A stretch of DNA of 36,274 nucleotides from Lachnocurva sp045579705 (GTDB lineage: Bacteria > Bacillota > Clostridia > Lachnospirales > Lachnospiraceae), in NCBI GenBank assembly GCA_045579705.1, contig JAZNMP010000026.1, positions 1 to 36,274 on the forward strand. Direction: 5' to 3'. A model generated the notes under the pieces. It saw only the letters and a program-made list of their open reading frames with translations. It had not been told where the DNA came from and made no database searches. This document shows, piece by piece, positions 1 through 7,359 of the stretch. A program made the translations under genes and the position numbers. Each line of letters begins with the position of its first letter. Within the stretch, counting starts at the first letter, position 1.

Positions 1-1
1 G

Positions 2-358
2 ATTAATGTAAATGTAGAGTCTATGACTTCTGACTACCTCGGAATCAAGGGACTTAACGTTTCTGATGACACTGGAAATGCTGCAACATATGCAATCGAT
101 GCAATCGCAGACGCAGTAGCAAAGGTTTCTTCACAGAGATCAGCACTTGGTGCTATCCAGAACCGTCTCGAGCACACAATCGCTAACTTGGACAACATTT
201 CAGAGAACACAACAGCAGCTGAGTCACGTATCAGAGATACTGACATGGCATCTGAAATGGTAACTTACTCAAAGAATAACATCCTCGCACAGGCTGGACA
301 GGCTATGCTCGCACAGGCTAACCAGAGTACACAGGGTGTTCTTTCACTTCTCGGCTAA
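2..358 (+). CDS. flagellin, C-terminal part (5' end outside window)
   Basis: Flagellar filament subunit, exported and polymerised at the filament tip. Only the last 118 residues are present; the reading frame is open from the window edge. The sequence is almost identical to the C-termini of the two complete flagellins downstream, including the conserved D1/D0 helix segment AAESRIRDTDMASEM and the ending QGVLSLLG. The gene is followed by a strong terminator, so it probably forms its own transcription unit in a tandem array of at least three flagellin genes. The family call is firm; the N-terminus and promoter cannot be seen. Confidence 0.95.
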   Translation: MNVNVESMTSDYLGIKGLNVSDDTGNAATYAIDAIADAVAKVSSQRSALGAIQNRLEHTIANLDNISENTTAAESRIRDTDMASEMVTYSKNNILAQAGQAMLAQANQSTQGVLSLLG

Positions 359-393
359 GCGTGAAGTTGGGTAGGTTAGTTCCTTGCCAAACT

Positions 394-430
394 AATCTCC
401 CTCGGTTTATATCGGGGGAGATTTTTTTTG
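394..430 (+). terminator. terminator after first flagellin
   Basis: An inverted repeat with arms AATCTCCC(T)CG and CGGGGGAGATT is followed by a run of eight T. It separates the upstream flagellin from the sigma-28-like promoter of the next one. Confidence 0.9.
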
Positions 431-449
431 AAAAAAAATTAAATAAGGG

Positions 450-476
450 TTAATGTTTAGAATATTTAGTCGATAA
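450..476 (+). promoter_or_regulatory. sigma-28 (FliA/SigD)-like promoter of flagellin
   Basis: TTAA at 450-453 and GTCGATAA at 469-476 are separated by 15 bp. This matches the flagellar sigma-28 consensus TAAA-N15-GCCGATAA with two mismatches. It lies about 114 bp before the start codon, leaving a leader long enough for the hairpin described at 544-562. Confidence 0.72.
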
Positions 477-543
477 AGTAATTGTAAGGAGAAGAACGGT
501 TTGCCTAGGGACCCATCTTCTTGCACAGAATAATTTCATAACA

Positions 544-562
544 GACCACACGGAATGTGGTC
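544..562 (+). promoter_or_regulatory. leader hairpin with GGA loop, probable CsrA site
   Basis: A perfect 7-bp stem (GACCACA / TGTGGTC) closes a CGGAA loop, so the RNA reads ACACGGAAUGU around the loop. This is very near the known CsrA consensus (RUACARGGAUGU, with GGA in a hairpin loop). A second GGA lies in the Shine-Dalgarno CAAGGAGG at 575-582. The pair resembles the two-site CsrA layout described for the Bacillus subtilis hag leader. Inferred from pattern only. Confidence 0.6.
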
Positions 563-589
563 AAGATTTATTTCAAGGAGGAAATAATT

Positions 590-2020
590 ATGGCAATGGT
601 AGTACAGCACAACATGCAGGCGATGAACTCTAATCGTATGTTAGGTTCAACGACTGGTGCACAGGCAAAATCAACAGAGAAACTTTCATCAGGTTTCAAA
701 ATCAACAGAGCCGCTGATGATGCAGCAGGACTCACAATCTCAGAAAAGATGAGAAAACAGATCAAAGGTTTGGATAGAGCTTCAACAAACGCACAGGATG
801 GTGTATCTGCAGTGCAGACAGCTGAAGGTGCTCTTACAGAAGTTCATTCAATGCTTCAGCGTATGAACGAGCTTGCAGTTCAGGCAGCTAACGGAACAAA
901 CAGCAAATCTGACAGAGATGCTATCCAGGCTGAAATCGAACAGCTTACAACTGAAGTAGACCGTGTTGCTGAGACAACAAAGTTCAACGAGACATACCTT
1001 CTTAAAGGAGACAGCACTCAGGCTTCAAAGACTATCAACCTTGCAGCACATGATGCTGGTCTTAAGGGAACACTCGTAGACAACGGTGATGGTACAGCTA
1101 CATTCACTATGGATAAGCTTAAGGCTGCCGACACTGTAACTATCGGTGGAAGAACTTATACAATCGGTGCATCAGCTTCATCAGCTGCGAACCTTGTAAA
1201 GAAAGGTATTGGAAAGTCTACAGCATCTAATTTTACGCCTGGCGACAAAGTTACAGTTAACAACGTAGAGTATAAGTATGTTTCAGGTGGTACAGATGCA
1301 AAAGGTTCTACACTTCCTGGAGGATTCTATACAGGAACACCTCTTAAGGGAGAACAGAAGACAGCAGCTTCTTTATTTGCGGCTGGATCAGATATTGTAG
1401 CTGGAACAGCTAAATTCCATGTTATCAAAGATGCTAATAACGATAAGATTGATGATAACGATGCATCTGTAATCACAGCTCAGAAGGCTTATGAACTTGC
1501 AAAGGCAGAGCTTACAACAGCTAATGGAATTGGAGATACAAAGGGACATGCTAGTGTTACAAATACTAACAACAAGTTCACTATCCAGACAGGACAGGCT
1601 GAAATTCCATCAGCACTTGCATTCAATCTTCATGTTGGATCAGATGCTGACATGACAAACAAGATTAATGTAAATGTAGAGTCTATGACTTCTGACTACC
1701 TCGGAATCAAGGGACTTAACGTTTCTGACGATAGTGGAAACGCAGCTACATACGCAATTGATGCAATCGCAGACGCTGTTGCAAAGGTTTCTGCACAGAG
1801 ATCTTCACTTGGTGCTATTCAGAACCGTCTCGAGCACACAATCGCTAACTTGGACAACATTTCAGAGAATACAACAGCAGCTGAGTCACGTATCAGAGAT
1901 ACTGACATGGCATCTGAAATGGTAACTTACTCAAAGAACAATATCCTGGCTCAGGCTGGACAGGCTATGCTTGCTCAGGCAAACCAGAGCACACAGGGAG
2001 TTCTTTCACTTCTCGGATAA
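590..2020 (+). CDS. flagellin (first complete copy, 476 aa)
   Basis: Filament subunit secreted by the flagellar type III system. Residues 1-140 are the conserved N-terminal D0/D1 helices (MAMVVQHNMQAMNSNRML..., SSGFKINRAADDAAGLTIS). Residues about 150-380 form a variable, Gly/Thr/Ala-rich surface domain. The last 90 residues are the C-terminal D1/D0 helices ending QSTQGVLSLLG. The start was set at the ATG preceded by CAAGGAGGAAATAAT; an in-frame ATG 33 bp upstream lies inside the leader hairpin and has no ribosome binding site. A sigma-28-like promoter and a GGA-loop hairpin precede the gene. It differs from the next flagellin mainly in the middle domain, and long stretches at both ends are nearly identical in DNA. 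Confidence 0.96.
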   Translation: MAMVVQHNMQAMNSNRMLGSTTGAQAKSTEKLSSGFKINRAADDAAGLTISEKMRKQIKGLDRASTNAQDGVSAVQTAEGALTEVHSMLQRMNELAVQAANGTNSKSDRDAIQAEIEQLTTEVDRVAETTKFNETYLLKGDSTQASKTINLAAHDAGLKGTLVDNGDGTATFTMDKLKAADTVTIGGRTYTIGASASSAANLVKKGIGKSTASNFTPGDKVTVNNVEYKYVSGGTDAKGSTLPGGFYTGTPLKGEQKTAASLFAAGSDIVAGTAKFHVIKDANNDKIDDNDASVITAQKAYELAKAELTTANGIGDTKGHASVTNTNNKFTIQTGQAEIPSALAFNLHVGSDADMTNKINVNVESMTSDYLGIKGLNVSDDSGNAATYAIDAIADAVAKVSAQRSSLGAIQNRLEHTIANLDNISENTTAAESRIRDTDMASEMVTYSKNNILAQAGQAMLAQANQSTQGVLSLLG

Positions 2021-2085
2021 TCAAGTTACCGTTTTGGAAAGCTAAATTAATGAGCGCATAATTTGCGCAACAACACATGCCAAGA

Positions 2086-2119
2086 AAGCCCCTCCAGGTT
2101 TTCTGGAGGGGGCTTTTTT
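2086..2119 (+). terminator. terminator between flagellin genes
   Basis: A GC-rich inverted repeat (AGCCCC-TCCAG / CTGGAGGGGGCT, one bulge) is followed by TTTTTT. A smaller hairpin GCGCA-TAATT-TGCGC sits just upstream at 2054-2068. Confidence 0.88.
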
Positions 2120-2138
2120 AGGGGATAAATCTAATAAA

Positions 2139-2154
2139 AAGCTAAGGATAGCTT
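2139..2154 (+). promoter_or_regulatory. leader hairpin with AGGA loop, probable CsrA site
   Basis: A perfect 6-bp stem AAGCTA / TAGCTT presents an AGGA tetraloop, 25 nt before the start codon of the second complete flagellin. The Shine-Dalgarno at 2164-2171 (CAAGGAGG) supplies a second GGA. The stem sequence is unrelated to that at 544-562 while the GGA-in-loop geometry is kept, which argues for a protein binding site rather than simple duplication. Confidence 0.58.
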
Positions 2155-2179
2155 AACTTATTTCAAGGAGGAAATAATC

Positions 2180-3610
2180 ATGGCAATGGTAGTACAGCAC
2201 AACATGCAGGCGATGAACTCAAATCGTATGCTCGGTGCAACAACTGGTGCACAGGCAAAATCAACAGAGAAACTTTCATCAGGTTTCAAAATCAACAGAG
2301 CCGCTGATGATGCAGCAGGACTCACAATCTCAGAAAAGATGAGAAAACAGATTAAAGGTTTGGATAGAGCTTCAACAAACGCACAGGATGGTGTATCTGC
2401 AGTGCAGACAGCTGAAGGTGCTCTTACAGAAGTTCATTCAATGCTTCAGCGTATGAACGAACTGGCAGTTCAGGCAGCTAACGGAACAAACTCTAAATCA
2501 GATAGAGATGCAATCCAGGCTGAAATCGAACAGCTTACAACTGAAGTAGACCGTGTCGCTGAAACGACAAAGTTCAATGAGACATATCTGCTTAAAGGAG
2601 ATGGAACTCAGGCTGCAAAGACAATCAATCTTGCAGCACATGATGCAGGTCTTAAGGGAACATTAGTGGATAATGGAGACGGAACTGCTACATTCACTAT
2701 GGACAAACTCGATGCAGCTGATAGTGTAACTATCGGTGGAAGAAGCTTCACAATCGGCGCAGCAGTTGGTTCTGCTGGTGCGCTTATTAAAGCTGGTTTA
2801 GGAAAGGCTTCAGCAGGTGTAGCTTGGGCAAAGGGCGATAAGGTTACAGTTAATAATGTTGAGTATACTTATTCTTCAGGCGGATCTACAGCAGCTGGTT
2901 CTGCTTATACAGCAGGCTGGTATGCAGGCACTCCTGCGGTAGGAGAAGGCAAGGCAGATAATGCGCTATTCAAAGCTGGTGCAAATGTAGAAGCTGGTAC
3001 AAAGAAGTTTCATGTTATTGATCCAGATTCTAATGGCGTTGATAAGAATGATGCTACAGTTATTACAGCAGCACATGCTTATGATCTCGCAAAGGCAGAG
3101 CTTACAACAGCTAATGGAATTGGAGATACAAAGGGACATGCCAGTGTTACAAATACAAACAACAAGTTTACTATCCAGACTGGACAGGCAGAAGTTCCTT
3201 CAGCACTTGCGTTCAATCTTCATGTTGGATCTGATGCTGACATGACAAACAAGATTAATGTAAATGTAGAGTCTATGACTTCTGACTACCTCGGAATCAA
3301 GGGACTTAACGTTTCTGACGATAGCGGAAACGCAGCTACATACGCAATTGATGCAATCGCAGACGCTGTAGCTAAGGTTTCTTCACAGAGATCTAGTCTC
3401 GGTGCTATCCAGAACCGTCTCGAGCACACAATTGCAAACTTGGATAACATTTCAGAGAACACAACAGCAGCTGAGTCACGTATCAGAGATACAGACATGG
3501 CATCTGAAATGGTAACTTACTCAAAGAACAATATCCTCGCTCAGGCTGGACAGGCTATGCTTGCTCAGGCAAACCAGAGCACACAGGGAGTTCTTTCACT
3601 TCTTAGATAA
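2180..3610 (+). CDS. flagellin (second complete copy, 476 aa)
   Basis: Filament subunit with the same length and domain order as the preceding flagellin: N-terminal D0/D1 (1-140), variable central domain, C-terminal D1/D0. The leader from TTATTTCAAGGAGGAAATAAT to ATGGCAATG is shared with the first copy. The central domain (about residues 195-310) differs clearly. The last residue is Arg instead of Gly (final sense codon AGA versus GGA in the first complete copy), an uncommon change at the extreme C-terminus. No sigma-28-like promoter is visible between the upstream terminator and the gene, so expression may depend on read-through or on a promoter I do not recognise. Confidence 0.96.
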   Translation: MAMVVQHNMQAMNSNRMLGATTGAQAKSTEKLSSGFKINRAADDAAGLTISEKMRKQIKGLDRASTNAQDGVSAVQTAEGALTEVHSMLQRMNELAVQAANGTNSKSDRDAIQAEIEQLTTEVDRVAETTKFNETYLLKGDGTQAAKTINLAAHDAGLKGTLVDNGDGTATFTMDKLDAADSVTIGGRSFTIGAAVGSAGALIKAGLGKASAGVAWAKGDKVTVNNVEYTYSSGGSTAAGSAYTAGWYAGTPAVGEGKADNALFKAGANVEAGTKKFHVIDPDSNGVDKNDATVITAAHAYDLAKAELTTANGIGDTKGHASVTNTNNKFTIQTGQAEVPSALAFNLHVGSDADMTNKINVNVESMTSDYLGIKGLNVSDDSGNAATYAIDAIADAVAKVSSQRSSLGAIQNRLEHTIANLDNISENTTAAESRIRDTDMASEMVTYSKNNILAQAGQAMLAQANQSTQGVLSLLR

Positions 3611-3683
3611 TTTTGGGTAACTAGGCATCCTGGAATTATAGATGGTGTTACATATCAGATGTATGTAAACAAATTCCAAAGAG

Positions 3684-3721
3684 AAGCTCCCTCCAGTTTG
3701 ATACTGGAGGGGCTTTTTTTG
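3684..3721 (+). terminator. terminator after third flagellin
   Basis: Inverted repeat AGCTCCCTCCAGT / ACTGGAGGGGCT with loop TTGAT, followed by seven T. The stem resembles that of the 2086-2119 terminator, consistent with duplication of the flagellin unit together with its terminator. Confidence 0.9.
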
Positions 3722-3722
3722 T

Positions 3723-3750
3723 TTTACAAACCGAATTTTTTGATTATACT
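3723..3750 (+). promoter_or_regulatory. sigma-A promoter for small membrane protein and rarA
   Basis: TTTACA (3723-3728) and TATACT (3745-3750) are spaced by 16 bp, immediately after the T-run of the flagellin terminator and 31 bp before the start codon. Confidence 0.6.
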
Positions 3751-3781
3751 AGAACGAGATATGTTTGAAAGGACTGATATT

Positions 3782-4174
3782 ATGAAGAAAAAAGCATTAA
3801 TCATAATTCTGGTAGTGGCAGTTGTAATCGGTGCAGGTGTATTTTTTGCCCGTAGGGCTATCGTAGATAAAACTGCGGAAGTGGCCACAGAGAAGGTGTT
3901 TGATAAACTCGCTGAGAATGCAGGTGGTGCACTCACTGACGAGCAGGCCGCAAATATGAAAGATGTTTACAAGAATATGGCAGAGTCTGACCGAAAGAAA
4001 GTTACAAAGATCGTATCTGATCATATCGATGCATCTACTATAAAAAAGGCAACAGATGCGCTTGCAAATGGCGACACTCAGACTTTGAAGGCTCTCGCTG
4101 ATTCAGAACTGAGCGAGTCTGAGAAAGAGACTATGAAAGATTTGTACAAAAAATACGTCTTGGAGCAGAAATAG
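3782..4174 (+). CDS. small membrane-anchored protein of unknown function (130 aa)
   Basis: I do not recognise a named family. Residues 1-4 are MKKK, followed by one hydrophobic segment (about 5-25, ALIIILVVAVVIGAGVFFA). This is a signal anchor or signal peptide. After it comes a charged, helical extracytoplasmic part of about 100 residues with two similar acidic stretches (LTDEQAANMKDVYKNMAESD and LSESEKETMKDLYKKY), which suggests an internal repeat. The start was chosen at the ATG preceded by GAAAGGACTG; the longer reading frame upstream runs through the flagellin terminator. The stop overlaps the ribosome binding site of rarA (TAGGAG), so the two are probably co-transcribed. Confidence 0.75.
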   Translation: MKKKALIIILVVAVVIGAGVFFARRAIVDKTAEVATEKVFDKLAENAGGALTDEQAANMKDVYKNMAESDRKKVTKIVSDHIDASTIKKATDALANGDTQTLKALADSELSESEKETMKDLYKKYVLEQK

Positions 4175-4184
4175 GAGTACGAGC

Positions 4185-5513
4185 ATGGAGCAGATGTCTC
4201 TATTTAACAATGTTGTATATGAGCCGCTGGCTGCGCGACTTCGCCCGAAGAATCTGGACGAGTACATCGGCCAGGAGCATCTCGTCGGTCAGGGCAAGCC
4301 GCTTAGAAATCTGATTGAGTCGGATCATATCACATCGATGATACTCTGGGGCCCGCCGGGGGTTGGAAAGACTACTTTGGCGCGCATTATCGCGAATCGT
4401 ACGAAGGCTGAGTTCGTGAACTTTTCCGCTGTAACGAGTGGAATCAAGGAAATCCGACAGGTCATGGAACAGGCTGAGGAGAACAGACAGTACGGCAAGC
4501 AGACTATCCTGTTTGTAGACGAGATTCATCGATTTAACAAGGCTCAGCAGGATGCCTTCCTTCCTTATGTCGAGAAGGGCAGCATCATCCTGATTGGAGC
4601 GACTACTGAGAATCCGTCGTTTGAAATCAACAACGCGCTTCTCTCCAGATGCCGTGTGTTCGTGCTGAAGGCTCTCGACGAGCACGACATCGAGAAAGTG
4701 CTAAAACGTGCGATAGAATCTCCGGATGGTTTTGGAAATCGTCCGATTGAAATTCAGGATGGCATTTTGGAAAAAATAGCTATTTTTTCCAATGGTGATG
4801 CCAGATCAGCGCTATCTACCCTCGAAATCGCAGTGGAGAACGGTACGCTGTCATCAGATGGCACGATTACTATCGACAAGGATACATTTGAACTTATTAC
4901 GTCGAAGCGCTCTTTTCTATATGATAAGAAGGATGAGCAGCATTATAATCTGATTTCTGCGCTTCATAAATCTATGAGAAATTCGGATCCGGATGCGGCT
5001 GTTTATTGGCTTGCGCGTATGCTTGAGTCTGGCGAAGATCCTATGTACATTGCGCGTCGAGTGACTCGTTTCGCAGCTGAGGATGTAGGTCTCGCAGATC
5101 CGCAGGCTTTGACGCTCGCTGTTTCTATGCAGACAGCCGTGAAGCTTATCGGAATGCCGGAGTGCAATGTTCATCTGACGGAGGCTGTCATCTACATGGC
5201 ACTCGCGCCAAAGTCAAATGCTTGTGAGACTGCATATCTGTCCGCGGCACGCGACGTCCACGAGAAGCCGGATGAGCCGGTTCCTCTGCAGATTCGTAAT
5301 GCTGAAACCAGCCTGATGAAGGATTTAGGATATAATCAGGGCTATATGTATGCACATGATTACCCAGAAAAAATAACTGAGATGGAATGTCTGCCTGAGT
5401 CTATGAAGGATGTACGATATTATCATCCGGGTGAGCTCGGACGCGAGAAAGAATTCGGTGAAAGATTAGAATACATCCGCGATTGGAAAGCAAAGAAGAG
5501 AAGTGAAAGATAG
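4185..5513 (+). CDS. rarA: replication-associated recombination protein RarA (MgsA), AAA+ ATPase
   Basis: Clamp-loader-like AAA+ ATPase that acts at stalled replication forks with SSB and RecA. Walker A is GPPGVGKTT (residues 56-64) and Walker B is LFVDEIHRF (D112, E113). The segment GATTENPSFEINNALLSRC (sensor 1 and arginine-finger region) is typical of the family. The C-terminal half carries the tetramerisation domain with SMRNSDPDAAVYWLARML. The length of 442 aa is normal. The ribosome binding site TAGGAG overlaps the upstream stop codon, so it is the second gene of a two-gene unit. Confidence 0.96.
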   Translation: MEQMSLFNNVVYEPLAARLRPKNLDEYIGQEHLVGQGKPLRNLIESDHITSMILWGPPGVGKTTLARIIANRTKAEFVNFSAVTSGIKEIRQVMEQAEENRQYGKQTILFVDEIHRFNKAQQDAFLPYVEKGSIILIGATTENPSFEINNALLSRCRVFVLKALDEHDIEKVLKRAIESPDGFGNRPIEIQDGILEKIAIFSNGDARSALSTLEIAVENGTLSSDGTITIDKDTFELITSKRSFLYDKKDEQHYNLISALHKSMRNSDPDAAVYWLARMLESGEDPMYIARRVTRFAAEDVGLADPQALTLAVSMQTAVKLIGMPECNVHLTEAVIYMALAPKSNACETAYLSAARDVHEKPDEPVPLQIRNAETSLMKDLGYNQGYMYAHDYPEKITEMECLPESMKDVRYYHPGELGREKEFGERLEYIRDWKAKKRSER

Positions 5514-5515
5514 GC

Positions 5516-5544
5516 TTGATTTCTACTTCTGCTTGTGTTAACAT
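5516..5544 (+). promoter_or_regulatory. promoter of tRNA-Leu
   Basis: TTGATT (5516-5521), a 17-bp spacer and TAACAT (5539-5544) with an upstream TGT giving an extended -10. The tRNA begins 12 bp after the -10 box. Confidence 0.6.
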
Positions 5545-5555
5545 CTAATCGTTGC

Positions 5556-5638
5556 GCAGGAGTGGCGGAATGGCAGACGCATCAGACTCAAAATCTGACG
5601 CTGGCAACAGCGTGTGGGTTCAAGTCCCATCTCCTGCA
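5556..5638 (+). tRNA. tRNA-Leu (CAA anticodon)
   Basis: The acceptor arms GCAGGAG and CTCCTGC pair, with discriminator A at 5638. The anticodon arm is TCAGA-CTCAAAA-TCTGA, giving anticodon CAA. A long variable arm CGCTG-GCAA-CAGCG marks a class II tRNA. The T arm is GTGGG-TTCAAGT-CCCAT. The 3' CCA is not encoded. The combination of anticodon, long variable arm and discriminator A fits leucine. Confidence 0.95.
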
Positions 5639-5645
5639 TGATTCG

Positions 5646-5677
5646 GGATATCTCTATTTGAGATATCCTTTTTTTTC
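5646..5677 (+). terminator. terminator after tRNA-Leu
   Basis: Perfect 9-bp stem GGATATCTC / GAGATATCC with a 5-nt loop, followed by eight T. Confidence 0.92.
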
Positions 5678-5709
5678 AGGATTTTTAGAAAAAAATCACC
5701 ATTCGTTCG

Positions 5710-5737
5710 TTGATTATGTTCGATAATAGAATATAAT
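5710..5737 (+). promoter_or_regulatory. sigma-A promoter of mecA
   Basis: TTGATT and consensus TATAAT separated by 16 bp. It lies 86 bp before the mecA start, leaving a leader of about 80 nt. Confidence 0.75.
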
Positions 5738-5823
5738 AAAATAACAAAATACTCCGATATACTATTTAACAAGGATGTTTTATTAAACGGGGCTTCAATC
5801 CCGATAGGAAAGAGGTGAGCAAT

Positions 5824-6645
5824 ATGAAGTTCCAGAAGATCAATGAAAACGTCGTATCGTGCTATATAACCCAGGATGAACTTATTGCTCAGGGAGTTGT
5901 AGTTCAGGATTTGGTAAATGATCATGATAAGGCGACTCAGTTCCTTAAATTCGTTTTGAAGGAAGCCGATTATGCAGTTGGCTTTAACACAGACGGAAAA
6001 ATGCTAAACGTCCAGATATCTGTTCTTCCAAATGGTTCGTTGAATCTGATGATTTCTGATGATGAGAATAGTCTCATCCAGGGCGTTCTTTCAGAAATGA
6101 AGAACAGGTTAGAGTCTTTTAAAAGTCTGATGGATAGCAAAGAAATCGATGAAACAAGTCTTTCTGATGAAGACTTGGAAGAAATCTTTGGACCTGTAAT
6201 CAAAGGTGAAGAGCAGGACGATTGGAATATCGTTGACAAAGAATTCGATAGCTTCGACGAGAATGTTGATAATCCATACGAATTACCTGATATCTCTGAT
6301 ATCGAAGATTTGAAGAAGGAAAACCTTCCAAAGAATATGAACGATATGATGAGATTATCATATTGGGTAGAGATAGATGACATGGATAAATGTATCGAGC
6401 TTGCAAAAAATATGAACGGCATGAAAGCTGTTCCTTCAGCACTTTATAAGTTCCAGGGCAAGTTCTATTTGAACATGAAATTGCTCATGACAAAGGGCGA
6501 AGTTGTAAACTACGTATGCAGAACTATCGAGTTTGGCAATCAGCTCTTCCCGGAGAGCCCAACAAATCCTAATTACATCATCGAGCACGGCAAGCAGATC
6601 ATCGACAAGAACGCAATCGAAACACTTAGACAGCTTGCAATGTAA
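5824..6645 (+). CDS. mecA: adaptor protein MecA (ClpC adaptor family)
   Basis: Adaptor that delivers substrates to the ClpCP protease. The N-terminal domain (about 1-85) reads MKFQKINENVVSCYITQDEL and matches the MecA substrate-binding domain. A long acidic linker (about 95-165) follows, rich in Asp, Glu and Ser. The C-terminal domain (about 175-273) carries the ClpC-binding fold with LSYWVEIDDMDKCIELA and ALYKFQGKFYLNM. At 273 aa it is longer than the B. subtilis protein because of the linker. The ATG was preferred over the in-frame GTG nine bases upstream because that GTG lies inside the Shine-Dalgarno AGAGGTGA. It is a single gene between its own promoter and terminator. Confidence 0.88.
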   Translation: MKFQKINENVVSCYITQDELIAQGVVVQDLVNDHDKATQFLKFVLKEADYAVGFNTDGKMLNVQISVLPNGSLNLMISDDENSLIQGVLSEMKNRLESFKSLMDSKEIDETSLSDEDLEEIFGPVIKGEEQDDWNIVDKEFDSFDENVDNPYELPDISDIEDLKKENLPKNMNDMMRLSYWVEIDDMDKCIELAKNMNGMKAVPSALYKFQGKFYLNMKLLMTKGEVVNYVCRTIEFGNQLFPESPTNPNYIIEHGKQIIDKNAIETLRQLAM

Positions 6646-6657
6646 CGATTTATTCAA

Positions 6658-6687
6658 GGAGATAGAGAAATCTATCTCCTTTTTTTC
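6658..6687 (+). terminator. terminator after mecA
   Basis: Perfect 9-bp stem GGAGATAGA / TCTATCTCC with a GAAA tetraloop and a T-run that abuts the next promoter's -35 box. Confidence 0.93.
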
Positions 6688-6716
6688 TTGAAAAAAGTTA
6701 TCATATATGATAACTT
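6688..6716 (+). promoter_or_regulatory. promoter with built-in palindromic operator upstream of XRE gene
   Basis: TTGAAA at 6688-6693 and TAACTT at 6711-6716 are 17 bp apart. A perfect 22-bp palindrome (6695-6716; half-site AAGTTATCATA) fills the spacer and the -10 box. A bound repressor would occlude RNA polymerase. The next gene encodes an XRE-family helix-turn-helix protein, so autorepression is the simplest reading. The palindrome is seen; the binding partner is inferred. Confidence 0.7.
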
Positions 6717-6772
6717 AATAGTAGGTTTTAAATGGGGAAAATAGTTGGATCTACAAGTTTAAAGAGGTCTTT

Positions 6773-7015
6773 ATGAAGAAGAGATATGCAAACGATTTGA
6801 TACCGAATTCCGTTCAGCAGGCGCGAGTGGAAGTGGCGACACAGCTTAGAACTCTGCGTAAGGCGCAGGATATGACGCAGGCGGAATTGGCCGATATTGT
6901 CGGCACGAAGAAATCGAATATTTCTCGACTGGAGAGCGGTCGATATAATCCTTCGCTAGATTTGATGGTGAAGGTGGCCGCGGGGCTTGGTAGAAGTATC
7001 AGGATTGAGTTATAG
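6773..7015 (+). CDS. XRE-family helix-turn-helix transcriptional regulator (80 aa)
   Basis: Small Cro/CI-type DNA-binding protein. The HTH spans about residues 22-76: LRTLRKAQDMTQAELADIVGTKKSNISRLESGRYNPSLDLMVKVAAGLG, with the usual TQAELA helix 2 and SNISRLE recognition helix. The size and layout resemble HigA-type antitoxins, whose toxin is usually encoded immediately next door. No RelE/HigB-like toxin is adjacent here: the upstream gap is only promoter and the downstream gene is unrelated. The promoter carries a perfect palindrome, so autoregulation is likely. It heads a probable three-gene unit with 27- and 20-bp gaps. Confidence 0.9.
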   Translation: MKKRYANDLIPNSVQQARVEVATQLRTLRKAQDMTQAELADIVGTKKSNISRLESGRYNPSLDLMVKVAAGLGRSIRIEL

Positions 7016-7042
7016 ATTTGAGTTTTAGATTTGGAGGCTTGT

Positions 7043-7339
7043 ATGTTTGGTGCGAGAAAACTTTCATTTGACAAGAATATCGATAAAAATGTAGTCTTAT
7101 GTCAGGCGTATACTAGTATGGCAGCATCTGTTGTAAATAGAACATTATCCAAATCCCGACTTTCTTATAGAATCGATTGGGTTGGAGTACCTTTTTTCCT
7201 GCGAAATAAATGTCGCGGCGCTTCAAAGGTTTGCGTGTTCACAGTGAACAGATGTGATTATACTAAAGCGAAGCTTATCATCAATGATTTGGAAGATAGA
7301 TACCTGCGCAGGTTAGCGGTTAATCATGCTATTGCGTAG
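7043..7339 (+). CDS. small protein of unknown function (98 aa)
   Basis: No confident family. The protein is basic, with four Cys and a segment reading LSYRIDWVGVPFFLRNK...VCVFTVNRCDYTKAKLIINDL. The pattern 'hydrophobic strand, then D-Y-x-K-A, then helix' loosely resembles the small DUF2007-type signal-transducing fold, but that is a guess. The start was set at the ATG with GGAGG 5 bp upstream; an in-frame TTG 12 bp earlier overlaps that ribosome binding site. It lies between the XRE regulator and the DUF362 gene on the same strand with short gaps. Confidence 0.7.
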   Translation: MFGARKLSFDKNIDKNVVLCQAYTSMAASVVNRTLSKSRLSYRIDWVGVPFFLRNKCRGASKVCVFTVNRCDYTKAKLIINDLEDRYLRRLAVNHAIA

Positions 7340-7359
7340 GCCAATAGAAAGGGGTATTT

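Noticed and set aside
5970..6422. Minus-strand frame of 150 codons opposite mecA
   Set aside because: Ser/Phe-rich peptide typical of an antisense shadow of an Asp/Glu/Lys-rich gene; mecA has its own promoter and terminator.
6773..7015. HigBA-type toxin-antitoxin system
   Set aside because: Only the antitoxin-like HTH protein is present; neither neighbour resembles RelE, HigB or another known toxin. Kept as a finding about an unknown partner instead.
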